The notes under the pieces are model-generated. The model was not told the origin of the DNA. It searched no databases and saw only the letters and a program-made list of their open reading frames with translations. Below, piece by piece: positions 32,349 to 42,600 of a stretch of DNA of 64,000 nt. The stretch is from Cordylochernes scorpioides (lineage: Eukaryota > Arthropoda > Arachnida > Pseudoscorpiones > Chernetidae), in the NCBI GenBank assembly GCA_030710605.1, contig CP092865.1, positions 139,957,505 to 140,021,504 of the forward strand, written 5' to 3'. The first letter of the stretch is position 1. Each line of letters opens with the position of its first letter. The translations under genes were made by a program, and so were the position numbers.

Positions 32349-32593
32349 ATCCTAAAAATCTCCACTAAATCCTTTGAACTGTTTATAGTTGATTCTTTAT
32401 ATTTATTCAATTACGTAACTTTCTTTTAAGATATTTTTGTACCATATTACATTTGAAGTTAGGATCAGACATAACGTGGCCACGCGGTGCTATTGAAACG
32501 AGGGCGATAGGGGCGTGGTAAATTTCTTTTCGTTTATTTTGATTTATATTAAAAACGATATATAATCTCTCTTTGTTTGTACAATATAATTAG

Positions 32594-32619
32594 CTGAACA
32601 AGGGCTTGCCCGAAAGCTT
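32594..32619 (+). ncRNA. Hammerhead-like motif, right PLE arm
   Basis: CTGAACA (one base off), stem II GGGC-TT-GCCC, GAAA, GCTT. Mirror copy of 30,348-30,373 with an independent core substitution. Confidence 0.5.
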
Positions 32620-32718
32620 CCTTAACCGCTATAATAATAAAAAGAGTTGCGGCGATATATGATTCCTTCTTTCTAATTTGTCGAAATCCGCAAACCGTTT
32701 ACCATGAACATGTATTTT

Positions 32719-33834
32719 CTTATCATGAGCAGGTCAAATTATTTTCCAGTGCTGCACGTTGAATTATAAACTATAATTTTTCAAAAAATCAAACTTTATG
32801 AAATTGATTAATTTATGAAATAGATTTTAACGTCATAAACGGTAGAAATGGAATCATAAGCAGCGAGGGATGTGAACCTGGAACTCAGGGACTAGCAAAG
32901 CTCGGCAGTTGGAGCTGAGATGGACCGTTGTAACGAGGCAGGAACAGGCAATCTAGATCCTGTCTGCGAGCCTTGAGGTCGTCCTGGATATCGGCAGCAA
33001 TATTTATACATTATATCTTACGTCAATTCGTGCACAATAGAAAATAGTTTCTGGACATTTTTGATGCTTATCTGATTAATTCTACTCTGGTGGTATATTT
33101 GTTACGACTACTAGAGTAGTCAATTTTATGCAAATATATTTGTAACTTAAAAACTAAGAGAAAAAAAGTATGTAAATTTCTTTAATGTATAAATTGAACT
33201 TGTTTTTCAATAAAAATGAGTTCTGGATAAGTTTTGGACGGTTGATAGTCGTCCTTAGAGCCTCTTCCTTGGAGTTGCGGAGCTGGTCAAGTGGCTGGAC
33301 ACTAGGTCGTCTCTCAAGGTAAAGAGAGACAGCATCTATATTGAGAACCCCTTCAATATTTGTGGCGAGCCTGCCAGGATGGAGACGTCAAAAAAGAAAC
33401 TGTGAATTTGAAAATTTTAAAGAGATCCAGAACTCTACGTATAATTCTTTTTACCAAGGAAGTGAATGAAACTGGAAGAATTATACATTGAGTATACATT
33501 AGGAAAAAGTATTTTCTGTTTGATTTTGGAATCCATGAGTATGTGATATTGCAGTCGTGATAACAGAATAATATTAGGAAATATTTAAAAAAAAACAGAA
33601 TTTGATAAAGTACTGCCAGGCTTAAGGCTTAAGAATAATAAATAAAAGACTTATTTACATAATTTTCAAACGGTTTGAGCCGGCCATCGGGAAACAACAA
33701 CAACAAGTTATATAAAGGTAAAGCGCGACTTCTGGCGGTCGATTTAACAGAGTATTTGAATATATGAAATACATTTTTTTTTAAAATAAAAGAATATTTT
33801 TATATAACATACATAATTAATATGATACGAAAAT
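32719..33834. other. No gene seen
   Basis: Mixed AT-rich DNA. A GC-richer patch at about 32,865-33,000 and another at 33,230-33,380 show no protein or repeat I can name. A CAACAACAACAA tract at about 33,693-33,706 may be an antisense LINE tail. Confidence 0.4.
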
Positions 33835-35030
33835 ATTTTGAAGAAAATCTGCTAACGCTGAACGAAAACAAATAAAAAATAATGGTATTTCGCAATGGTG
33901 GGAAGCGCTCAAAATCCGATAATTGGTATTGGGGACATCGAACACTGAATGTCACGGAAAGATACATGTATCTAGGATATCCACTCACCTCGCAAGCCGC
34001 ATCATACTATAAGGGTAAAGCTCTCGCGGCCAGTGGTGCGGTATGGCCTATTCTGACCAGGTCGAAGATGAACTCTCTTAAATCCTCTATGAAACTTCTT
34101 GACGCGATGGTTCTATCAACCCTGCTATACGCAGCACCTGTTTGGGCAAATGAGCATACATTAATTGTTGATCAAATTCAGGACTCATTTATGCGAATAT
34201 ATCTAAATTTACCAAGATACACCCCCGGATACATGCTCAGGATAGAATTGGGAAGAGTGTCACTCAGCGTTACAGTCTTGAAATTTACCTTAAAGTTTTG
34301 GTTGAGAATGCTGGGAATGGGTGAAACTAGATTGCCGCTGCTCTGCTTGTCCCAGCTGTGGGAAATCTCAAACGCAACGAAAAAATATATAGGTTTCACA
34401 GGAAGTATAGTTAATATTTTAAACACCACCGAATTTCAGTGGCTGAATTTCTGCACAGACTATAGAACATTACAAAGAGAAATTCCCTACATAATCAGGA
34501 CTGCAATAGACCAATCTCTGCAAAAGGATCACACAAGAATAATAAATTCAAGACTATACCCCACTATAAAAACATCTGCTCAACTCCGTTACCGGAACAC
34601 TATCTGTCCAGCGATTTCCCGCTCCGGGTCAAACGGTGTATTGCCGGACTGAGAATCCTCCCGGTGCTCTTTACTGATGATCGCCCCAGAATATTTAAAA
34701 CAGACGGATGGACATGCGAGATTTGCGGGACAAGAATGGAGCCTGGGCTACATCACCATTTGCTCTCATGTATGGGGCTGAAAGACGAACGAGAAGTGCT
34801 CCACAGTGAAATAGGCCTTGAGGGACTCTCTTTGGAGCTCCTGTTGAATGAGGTGGTGAGAAACAGAGCTGGAGCTTTTGCGTTGTTCAAATTTTGGAAG
34901 GCGGCTGAAGAGAAGAGGAGGCTATATACATAATCTAATTGATGTAAATAATTATATGCAAATAATTTATGTCAGGATTAGAATGACGAATCCTGTATGG
35001 GACTTTAATTCCAATAAAAGGCTTGTTGTT
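33835..35030 (+). pseudogene. LINE ORF2 C-terminal region with 3' tail
   Basis: A 5'-truncated non-LTR retrotransposon. It begins in the RT thumb (NLLTLNENK, then an in-frame TAA just before ATG 33,882) and continues KIMVFRNGG. The post-RT region includes VTERYMYLGYPLTSQA, YAAPVWANE and LNLPRYTPGYM. The frame changes near 34,580-34,600. The second part (to 34,933) holds a zinc-knuckle-like CEICG...HHHLLSC near a basic C-terminus, as in many LINE ORF2 proteins. A 3' UTR follows with CGAATCCTGTAT, a short hairpin, AATAAAAGG and a GTTGTTGCTGTTG tail. A related minus-strand copy lies at 37.2-38.09 kb. The clade (Jockey/I/CR1-like) is uncertain. Confidence 0.75.
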
Positions 35031-35089
35031 GCTGTTGCAGATAGTCACAGTGTAGAAAATACTATACTATACCTACTACTTATAGGTTT

Positions 35090-35180
35090 CTCTCTGGATT
35101 CTTAGTTCTCTTCTCTTACTCTGTAAACTGGCGAATCCTATATAGGACGAGAGGTCCTCAATAAAGGCTTTTGTTGTTGT
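35090..35180 (+). repeat. LINE 3'-tail-only copy with hairpin
   Basis: GGCGAATCCTATAT, hairpin AGGAC-GAGAG-GTCCT (35,144-35,158), AATAAAGGCTTTTGTTGTTG. There is no coding part, so it is either an extremely truncated LINE or a SINE using the same tail. Confidence 0.65.
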
Positions 35181-36925
35181 ATATAACATACATATATACA
35201 TGTTGTAAAATGTGGCCGACATCGTTGGAGTAGGCTCCTCAACCAACATGCAGTCATGAGCCAGAGTGGGAGCGCACTAGCCTGGAGACAAATAGGAACA
35301 TGGTTATCCCAGTTTAGATGGGGCAGCACCCGGGAAGGTGAAGATCCGCTATTAAAATGTAAACTAGGACCTTGCTTATCAATGACGAACTCTCCCAACT
35401 GTGTTTCACCTGAGTATACACACATACAGCTTCATTAAGACCACCGTTCTTATACAAAATCACCGCAGAAAGGAAGTATAGATAGAGCACCTATACTACA
35501 GACATTACAGAACCCAAAAACAGCCTCCAGGCTCGACACATGTCTAGTGGCCACAATTCTTCCATGCATATGTCAAGGTTAGCGTATCACTGAAAAGGAA
35601 GAGTGTGGAATCAGCCGTATTCTAGTCTTCACTTTCCTGATCCAAATAGACTATCTGAGTATAAACTATCAAAACCCGTCGTTTAATTTGCATAAACAGT
35701 AAGGAATTCGTGGTGACTCAGGCTGAACATTTCTTTTGCCAATATATTCATCTCGTTTCCATATATTCTTAAGTTTGAAGGATACATTGTAGGTCCATTA
35801 AATCTTCATCATATTGTATATTATAGCGCTGCTTAAAGTTATCTATATCCTAATGAAAGCGCTCAATTTCTCTTCTGTTTAGATTCAATTGATATCCTTG
35901 AAAATTTGAAGTTGAGAATTCAAACTATAGACGCAGAGTGATTTACTGAGGACACTATACGAGTAGTTCCCCCTAATAGAGCACATACTAACACAGCATA
36001 ACTTTCAGCCTTTTCATTACATCAAGGCCCGATTAAAATTTATTAGAGAACAGATCAGGAATGTTATTTAAAGGTAACTAACACTTTGCGTAAGGCTGTA
36101 ACATGAGAACCAAATTCTTTTATGTCTTGGTGGCAAAATTTGACTCATCAACCAAAGGATCCTAACTAACATATTTCTGCTTCACCTAAATATATTAATT
36201 TAATCAATCTGTATTGTTGAAATGTGACAATTCCAAAGGTACATCAAGTATTAATACTAGAGAGGGGCGATCTGATCATGATCTGATTCAAAGAGCGAGC
36301 AAAGAGGTATTTTTGAGGAGTGAGTGATCAGTGATCCAGGAAAAAAAGAGGGGAAGGTTTTATGATCTGATTCTTTCTAGAGATAAACGATGGGGTCGCG
36401 CGGAGACGAAGACCTAGCTATGATAGACTGTGGAAACATATGGAGCTATTGAAGGGACAGTCGTAGCTATTCCAGACTGTAGGAACAGACGGAGCTCTGC
36501 CAGGCTGAAAGGACAAAAGGATTTCTACCAGACAGACTGCAAGGACAGATATATCTTGTCAAGAGCGCCTTCTCTCAACACTTGATTGTTGTCCGACACT
36601 GTCTGCCAATCTTTTTTTTTTTTACTGTGACTGCCGCGGACCATCCTGGACTATTGAATAAGAGACGAATTTAGATCACACTCAACTGGACCCCTGATAT
36701 CAATAACTTATCCAGGTTGATCAATACTTGAACCAATTCCTCTCCAAACAGACACATTCAGGACCTTTTGACAATTCCTAGAGCATATTCGCCATCGGAC
36801 CTGCAGGTATGTCTAAGCTGAAATCTAGCCCATCGGACCATAAATCCGCGAGTTGCAACGTCGAGTGGAACATCCCACCCTCCAAACATACTTTCATTAG
36901 AAGAGAAAATTGCTATAAAGAATAC
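35181..36925. other. No gene seen
   Basis: Short open frames only. About 36,270-36,560 is GC-richer with loosely repeated GACTGT(A)GGAACA-like phrases. The LTR-like phrase TGAATAAGAGACGAATTTAG is near 36,656. I cannot support a call. Confidence 0.4.
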
Positions 36926-37085
36926 AATAAGAATATAAACACTAGCAATGCGTTTCTTTATTCGTGCAGAGTGCATGTTTTCGGATCTTTATAATCCTTC
37001 CACAGACATTAGAGGGATTGCAAAGATCCGAAAGTTTTGTACTTTGCACGGATAAAGAAACGCATTGCTACTGTTTATATTTCCA
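36926..37085. repeat. Head-to-head PLE-terminus-like inverted repeat
   Basis: The left arm (about 36,936-36,992; TATAAACACTAGCAATGCGT onward to TTCGGATCTTT) is the reverse complement of about 37,022-37,082. The right half contains GGAT-loop-ATCC, GAAAG and then ATAAAGAAACGCATTGCTAC, the layout of hammerhead stem II, GAAA and the PLE end. The CTGANGA box has decayed to CATTAGA. No PLE protein is present. Confidence 0.6.
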
Positions 37086-37204
37086 GTCCTGTCAAAAATA
37101 ACAGAGCAGATAAGAGATCTCACAAGTGACGGTTCTTACCCAACTTCACCTGAAATTACAACTTATAGTTCATCTTGTACTATATTGGTTGGTTAGGCCA
37201 TATT

Positions 37205-38088
37205 TCAACTCAACAACAACAACAAAGCCTTTATTTAGGGCCTCTCGCCCTATACACGATTCGCCAGTTCACAAGGGATGGGGAGAACACTGTGTGGCCT
37301 TTTTCCGGGATATAATCCTGTGGAATCCAAATATCGCCACCGCTATATACCTATTTTTTTATATTTCATTAATTAGTGCCGGAAATGAAGGACAAAGTTG
37401 CCCCTTTTTATCATTTAGTCTTCGTCTTTCCTCAGACAGAGCAGCACAATCAAATAAGTAGTGCAACATCTCCATTGTTATTCCTGATCCACAGAAAGTG
37501 CATTTCAGGTCTTCACCCCTCATTGATATCAGATGGTGTTCTCTGAAAAAAATTGAAAGGGTTCTAAATTGCGCGATTAATCTGGTGACAGGAAAAGGGA
37601 GTTCACTTAAGAAATATTCTTCGGTGGTAAACGTTGTATATATGTCTTTATAGTGGGAATATAACTTTGATTGGGTTATTCTTGTTAAGTCATTTTGTAT
37701 TGTTTGCTCAATCGCAGTTCTTAATATTCCTGAGATCTAATTCCTTAGTGAATCGGGATCATTACAATAAGTAAGCCACAAGGATCCGTTATTATTGAGA
37801 AAATTGCTTAATTGTTTTTAAACCCGATGGGCGCACCTGTAGCACAGGATATTTGTCTTATTCTATTTAAACATATTCGAGGCAATCTATTTGTATCCTT
37901 ACTCAGCACCCTCAGCCAGTATTTCAAGGTCAATTTCAGAGCTGTTATTATTAATGAGACGCGGCCTGTTTCTGGTCTTATTATGTATCCTGGTGTATAT
38001 CTAGGCAAATTCAAAAACCTACGAATAAATGTATCTTTTATATGGTCCAATGAATCTTTATGCTCTGTTGCCCAACATATTTCAACTC
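37205..38088 (-). pseudogene. LINE ORF2 C-terminal region with 3' tail, minus strand
   Basis: On minus it starts at about 38,088 with CWATEHKDSLDHIKDTFIRR and LNLPRYTPGYI, matching the 33.8-kb copy (VWANEHT..., LNLPRYTPGYM). It continues past a frame break near 37,810 to a C-terminal zinc-knuckle-like CTFCG...LHYLFDC at about 37,440-37,520. The 3' UTR ends in a hairpin AGGGC-GAGAG-GCCCT (37,237-37,251), AATAAAGGC and a TTGTTGTTGTTG tail at 37,205. It is a 5'-truncated, frame-broken copy. Confidence 0.75.
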
Positions 38089-38097
38089 AAACTTCCA

Positions 38098-38215
38098 ACA
38101 TACACTCATGGACAAAACTAAATAAAGTTGTACCTTTTAGCATGTATATCGGAATTCAGACAATAACTCTGAAATATATTTGATACACAATGACCTTTAT
38201 TGTAGACACACGAAT
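38098..38215. mobile_element. Tc1/mariner-type MITE, left half
   Basis: ACACTCATGGACAAAACTAA, GTTGTACCTTTTAGCATGTA and GACCTTTATTG match the left half of the 38.7-kb MITE. The right half is missing. It abuts the LINE fragment at 38,088. Confidence 0.65.
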
Positions 38216-38648
38216 AAATAAGAAGTAAAGAGAGGGAGAGAGAGAGAAAAAAAAGTCACCATGCATGATTGAAATTAAAGAAGATTGATAAAATCATTAG
38301 TGAAATATGAAAATTCTCTTTGATTTAATATCGAATATATTCAATAATGGGTAGACGAAAGTTTCTACTAAGGCTCAATATTTGATACGATCCAGTTTCA
38401 GCTAGTTTCCCTGAACAACAACAACAAAGGCTACCCAAGAACAAAGAGATAAAACGACGTTTGACAAGTTTTTACCGCAAATGTTTCTTTGAACGAAAAT
38501 CGTAATTTATTTTAAGGAGAAATAACGACTATTTCTATCCTTAGGGATGAAGTATGAAAGGATGAATTGTGAAGAGTAATGATAAACGGAAAAATAAAAG
38601 TGTCCAGGGATGGGAATCGACGTGTTGGCATCAAATGAGTTGAAGCTA

Positions 38649-38722
38649 CACTCATGGACAAATCATAAAGAAGTTGTACCTTATAGCATGTATATCGGTA
38701 TTCAGACAATAACTCTGAAAGA
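38649..38722. mobile_element. Tc1/mariner-type MITE, left fragment interrupted by a second copy
   Basis: ACACTCATGGACAAATCATAAAG through CAATAACTCTGAAAG is followed directly by the start of another copy at 38,724. This is a left-end fragment or a partly nested pair. Confidence 0.6.
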
Positions 38723-38725
38723 TAC

Positions 38726-38938
38726 ACTCACGGACAAAATTTAAGGAAGTTGTACCTTTTAGCATGTATATCGGTATTCAGACAATAACTCTGAAAGGTA
38801 TTACAGTGACCTTTATTGAAAACACACGAGATAACCAAGTGTTAACAAAATTACCTCTGTTTCTTTAAAAAAAAAAAAAAACAGACGCGCGCGACCTGCG
38901 ATATCAAATACTTTCTACTTAAAGTTTGTCCGTGAGTG
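38726..38938. mobile_element. Tc1/mariner-type MITE, near-intact 213-bp copy
   Basis: Starts CACTCACGGACAAAATTTAA and ends CTTAAAGTTTGTCCGTGAGTG, inverted repeats of about 22 bp with two or so mismatches. It is flanked by TA (38,724-38,725 and 38,939-38,940). It is non-coding and internally carries an A17-type run. TA duplication and end structure place it with Tc1/mariner-type elements; the mobilising transposase is not the DD37D one in this window, whose ends differ. Confidence 0.8.
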
Positions 38939-39194
38939 TAAGAGTCCTATTGTTGTATAACACCAACAAGATTATAAACCAAAAGCGGGTCAATTTTAGA
39001 CTCTAGAAAATAGAAAGTAATTGGATGACACTCGTTCCTCTTCGTTCTTGCTAAAGCCTAATTCAAGAGCAGTCAGCCAATCAGAAATGTTGGATGACAA
39101 CACGTGATTTAGATTGGACCAACTGATTGGTCAATTTGGCACACTTACATACACGACGCCAGAGATAGCGTCTTCTAGCCATATCTGAACCGTG

Positions 39195-39330
39195 ATATCA
39201 CACACAAAAGCCTTATTAGGGACTTGCCCCATACAGATTCTCCAATTGGGTAAGGTAATAATCATCTTGTGTTATTTACATAGGTAGTGAGATAGAAATT
39301 GAACTGACTTTACTCTTCATCTCAAAGTCA
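39195..39330 (-). repeat. LINE 3' end, minus-strand partner of inverted pair
   Basis: Reverse complement of 39,780-39,890: ACACAAAAGCC, TTATTAGGGAC, TTGCCCCATACAGATTC, then TTAGGTAATAATCATCTTG-like sequence. With the plus copy it forms an inverted pair of LINE ends about 450 bp apart. Confidence 0.65.
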
Positions 39331-39499
39331 TTCACTTGTTGATTGGTCCTTACATAATGATAATCTAAAAAAAAATGTATAATAAACTATTGCATTAGAT
39401 TTGTTTGCTGATATTTTTTAAAGCAATACGTAGGGTGAAATGTTGGTACACCGAGATATCTTGTGTTGTGTGTTGTTGTTGTTTTTTGTGTTGTTTGTT

Positions 39500-39892
39500 G
39501 TGTTTGACAACTATATACTTAAAATGAAACCATATCTTTCATTTAGTATTATTCTGTGTGACAAGAAAATTACTGAAGAACTCTCACATTACCTGTTTAA
39601 TTGTACAGCTCTTGATGCAGAGAGGAAGGCCCTATATAAAAAAATTAAATGTACCAACATTTCACCCTACCTATTGCTTTCAAAAATATCAGCAAACAAA
39701 TCTAAGGCAATAGCTTATTATACATTTTTAGATCATAATTATATAAGGACCAGTCAACAATTGAATGACTTTGAGACAAAGAGTAAAACCAGTTCAATTT
39801 CTATGTAAATAACACAAGATGATTATTACCTTACGCAATTGGGAGAATCTGTATGGGGCAAGTCCCTAATAAAGGCTTTTGTGTGTGTGTGT
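39500..39892 (+). pseudogene. LINE ORF2 extreme C-terminus with 3' tail
   Basis: Encodes ILCDKKITEELSHYLFNC (a C-H-C part of the zinc-knuckle-like motif), then ALDAERKALYKKI, ending at a stop after SSISM at 39,808. A 3' UTR follows with GAGAATCTGTATGGGGCAAG, TCCCTAATAAAGGC and a TTTTGTGTGTG tail. Only about 100 codons remain. It belongs to the same broad LINE family as the copies at 33.8 and 57.2 kb. Confidence 0.65.
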
Positions 39893-41440
39893 GTTTTTAC
39901 ACCAACATTTTTACAGAAGAAGCTGCTGGTAGATAACATGCTTAGTATCCACTTCAGTGTTAAGTGAGCAACACTAAGTTGGTTTATACTCTTTTTAAAG
40001 TTTAATTTGAATGTTTTATGGCTTCATTAGGTTGTGCTAACCTAAAGCTAAATTAACTAAGCAATAAAGCAAAAAAAAAAGATAATATTGTTGATGTACA
40101 ACTGCCAACAATCAGCAACGTAGGGAGATAGGTTTTACCATCAAAGCTTTAGCCTTAGTGAAGACATTTTCAAATAATTTCAAATGATTTTAGAAAGGTG
40201 GGAGATACTTCTACGCTGTTTAAAAGCTTGCATAATTGCATTCAACAATTCTCCTTTACTAAATTCATATGAAATATTGTATATAAGCCATGTTCCAGAT
40301 ATGTGAAACTCCAGTGTGTGTGTCAATTAGTAATATGGTCACAGAATAAATAATCTGTGGTAACCTATACTCTGCTAATCATCATCAATGCCACGTCATC
40401 ATCCTGATGTCAGCATTTTACTTGTAAATAGTTTGTATCTCGGTGGAATTGAGATATCTGGAAAATTTGGTAAATACTTTCCTTGTTAAAATAACTTGTT
40501 TTATGATTACTCGTTCTGTTTTATAATCTTGATATGGAACCATCAAATATTGACATGAAGCCAACATCCCTGGACGGTGCGACAATAATATTGTCGTAAA
40601 GTATGTATGTGAGAATCGATTTGAAATCCTGTTGACTCTCTTTCTCTGTGGAGAATCTTGCCGATTCTCCGTTTGCTCTGTGGTAGTTGTGACAGCGAAG
40701 GTGCTGTCAACTGGAAGCTGGGATTGGATTGGTGAATTTTGCAGTCGTGATGGCAGGAGTGAGGACACAGGATTGGTTGGCCAAGAGAACCGATGCTGAC
40801 AGACAGAGAGCATGGAGGTGAGTGAGCTTACGCCCCGCGATTTACTCTGGATCAGAAGACGCGTGTAGTGCGGATGAGACTCGGAGACGCTACTGAGACT
40901 TCCCCAGTCAGGTGGTGTCACGTGACCTCTATTGAGATTCTGATTGGTCATTCATTACATCATGGAAGATGAAGAATCGCCTTGATTGGTCCAAACGACT
41001 GGGAAGCCATCTTCGATAGTTATAGCAGAAAATATGAGGATGGAGCATTGACCTAAATAAAGTTGTTTTCAGCGAATTCAACATCGGGGTCCTTTGTCTT
41101 GGAGTTCTCTGGAATAAAAGTGTCGTTGACCTAGCGCTAATGATGTGAGATAGAAATCTTTCCTCTTAACTCTAGGCCTAACTGCAATCGTTTATTAATA
41201 TCTATAATCGTATTATCTCCTTGTTTTTCTCTGTCTGTCTGACATACAGTCCGTATTTTATTTGGCTCTTAGCAGTACATCATGTCATACAGTAAGTTGG
41301 TACAGGGTACAAGGTGGTTGGACATAGGCAGGGACATGGTAGAATGACTGGGGTTTTAAATTATCAGATATATTATTTTGAAAATAGAGCAATCCATAAA
41401 TAAATCTTTAAATAATGATAAAATTGTGAAAAAAAGTTTT
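39893..41440. other. Intergenic DNA with an LTR-like GC-richer block
   Basis: 40,560-41,150 is GC-richer than its surroundings and contains CCTAAATAAAGTTG near 41,053, with GAATAAAAGTG near 41,111. It has no coding signature beyond a 177-codon minus-strand frame of odd composition. A solo LTR is possible but no matching partner was found. Confidence 0.35.
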
Positions 41441-41442
41441 AA

Positions 41443-41668
41443 AATTGAAAATATTTTCTCATAATGAGTATCTTTTTATTGAAAAAACACTAGCTTTCAA
41501 GCGTTAATCGCTCTTCAACGTGTTACTAAAATATCGACTTTATATTTGTAAATTTTTCTGGTGGGATAAAGTCGAAATTATAGTAAGCCCGTTGAAAAGC
41601 GATTAACGCTTGAAAGCTAGCGTTTTTCAATTAAAAAATACTCATTGTAAGAAAATATTTTTAATTTT
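41443..41668. repeat. Inverted pair with hammerhead-like cores
   Basis: The arms at 41,443-41,518 and 41,588-41,668 are reverse complements. Each ends inward in TTGAAGA or TTGAAAA, then AGCG-ATTAA-CGCT, then TTGAAAGCTAG. The outer part reads AATAAAAAGATACTCATT, the same kind of PLE terminus as at 15.9 kb. CTGANGA has become TTGAAGA, so the cores are degenerate. No RT or GIY-YIG sequence remains. Confidence 0.55.
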
Positions 41669-41671
41669 AAA

Positions 41672-41910
41672 TCTTTAATTAAAAAGGCATAAATTGGATC
41701 AAAATATCATTTATTTTACCAATATTTCAGTTGGCTGAATGCCAACCTTTATCAAGGTGTTATAACATATTTAATATGTGTCAAACCTTGTTGTTGTTGA
41801 CACACTTTAAAATGTTATAATACCTTAATAAAAGTTGGCATTCAGCCAACTGAAATATTGGTAAAATAAATGATATTTTGATCCAATATATGCCTTTTTA
41901 ATTGAAAAAA
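41672..41910. repeat. Inverted repeat with AGTTGGC/GCCAACT hairpin
   Basis: Two arms of about 107 bp face each other around TTGTTGTTGTTGACA. Each carries a 7-bp hairpin AGTTGGC-ATTCA-GCCAACT, then GAAATATTGG and AAATGATATTTTGATCC. A single related copy lies at 46,757-46,920. The hairpin followed by GAAA looks like hammerhead stem II and its 3' box, but the 5' box reads TTGATAA instead of CTGATGA. Confidence 0.6.
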
Positions 41911-42600
41911 GTATTATTTTATTAAAAGATTATCATTTTTGATGTTTATATTTTGCTACTCTGTAAAATTCCCTTAATCCTTATCTTTTGTTTATCATTC
42001 ATAGTTTGTTCTTGCCTGAAATAAATTGCTGTGTCATCCCGAAGTTGGTCTTCCCTAATTTTCCACGTGACAATATCATTATTTTTATTATATACAAATT
42101 GTTTGTGTTCAATATTTTTCATTCGTGATGCGACATAAGACTTGAAGAAACACGATTTGAACTGCAGTTGTTCTCTTGTAGAAAATTGGTATTTTATATA
42201 AAAGACTACAGCCGCTCCATCTGGTGATTGGTTGCAGCTCGAGGGTTGTTCCTGTTGTGAGATAGTCTTGGCTATCTTTACTATCCTATAAGAAATCGCT
42301 AGCAATAAGCGATATAGTGGAAATAACTTCAAACCGAGAGAAAGTAAAAATAAAAAGGAGATTCGATGATAATAAACGACTCTGTTACATATATTAAGTA
42401 TGTTATAACCGTATAACTGATGTTCCAGATGTGGAGTTACCTTTGCGGAGTGGCTTGCCTTCGTTCCAGCTCTACTGACTGCGTTGGGATCGGATACGGA
42501 GGCTATATAGTACCGGGACCAGACGACGGTAGGTCGGGGATAGCGGCTAGATAGTACCGGGACAAGACGAGAGTGGGTCGGGGATATTGGGATTAGGACA
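41911..42600. other. No gene seen; GC-richer lead-in to the minisatellite
   Basis: An AT-rich part to about 42,420, then a GC-rich 180 bp with two diverged copies of GTACCGGGAC(C/A)AGACGA...TCGGGGATA near 42,510 and 42,553. The minisatellite starts after it. No coding family was recognised. Confidence 0.45.

Larger units (their letters stand above)
30293..32706 (-). mobile_element. Penelope-like element, head-to-head 3' ends, 12-nt TSD
   Basis: The main copy reads on the minus strand from about 32,348 (5'-truncated within the RT) to 30,293. A second, inverted copy of its 3' end occupies 32,349-32,676 on the plus strand, so the ends are inverted arms of about 325 bp. The direct repeat AACATGTATTTT at 30,281-30,292 and 32,707-32,718 bounds the whole. 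Each arm carries a hammerhead-like core and the CGCGTGGCCACGTTATGTCT segment. About 30 extra bases follow the right arm, as in the 9.66-kb element. The RT is interrupted by a palindromic insertion at 31,670-31,768. It is non-functional as it stands. Confidence 0.88.

Noticed and set aside
40418-40951. 177-codon minus-strand frame in a GC-richer block
   Set aside because: No recognisable domain, and the block has LTR-like polyadenylation signals; an open frame by composition is more likely.
41946-42332. 128-codon minus-strand frame
   Set aside because: No motif recognised, and composition is like the surrounding AT-rich DNA; not supported as a gene.
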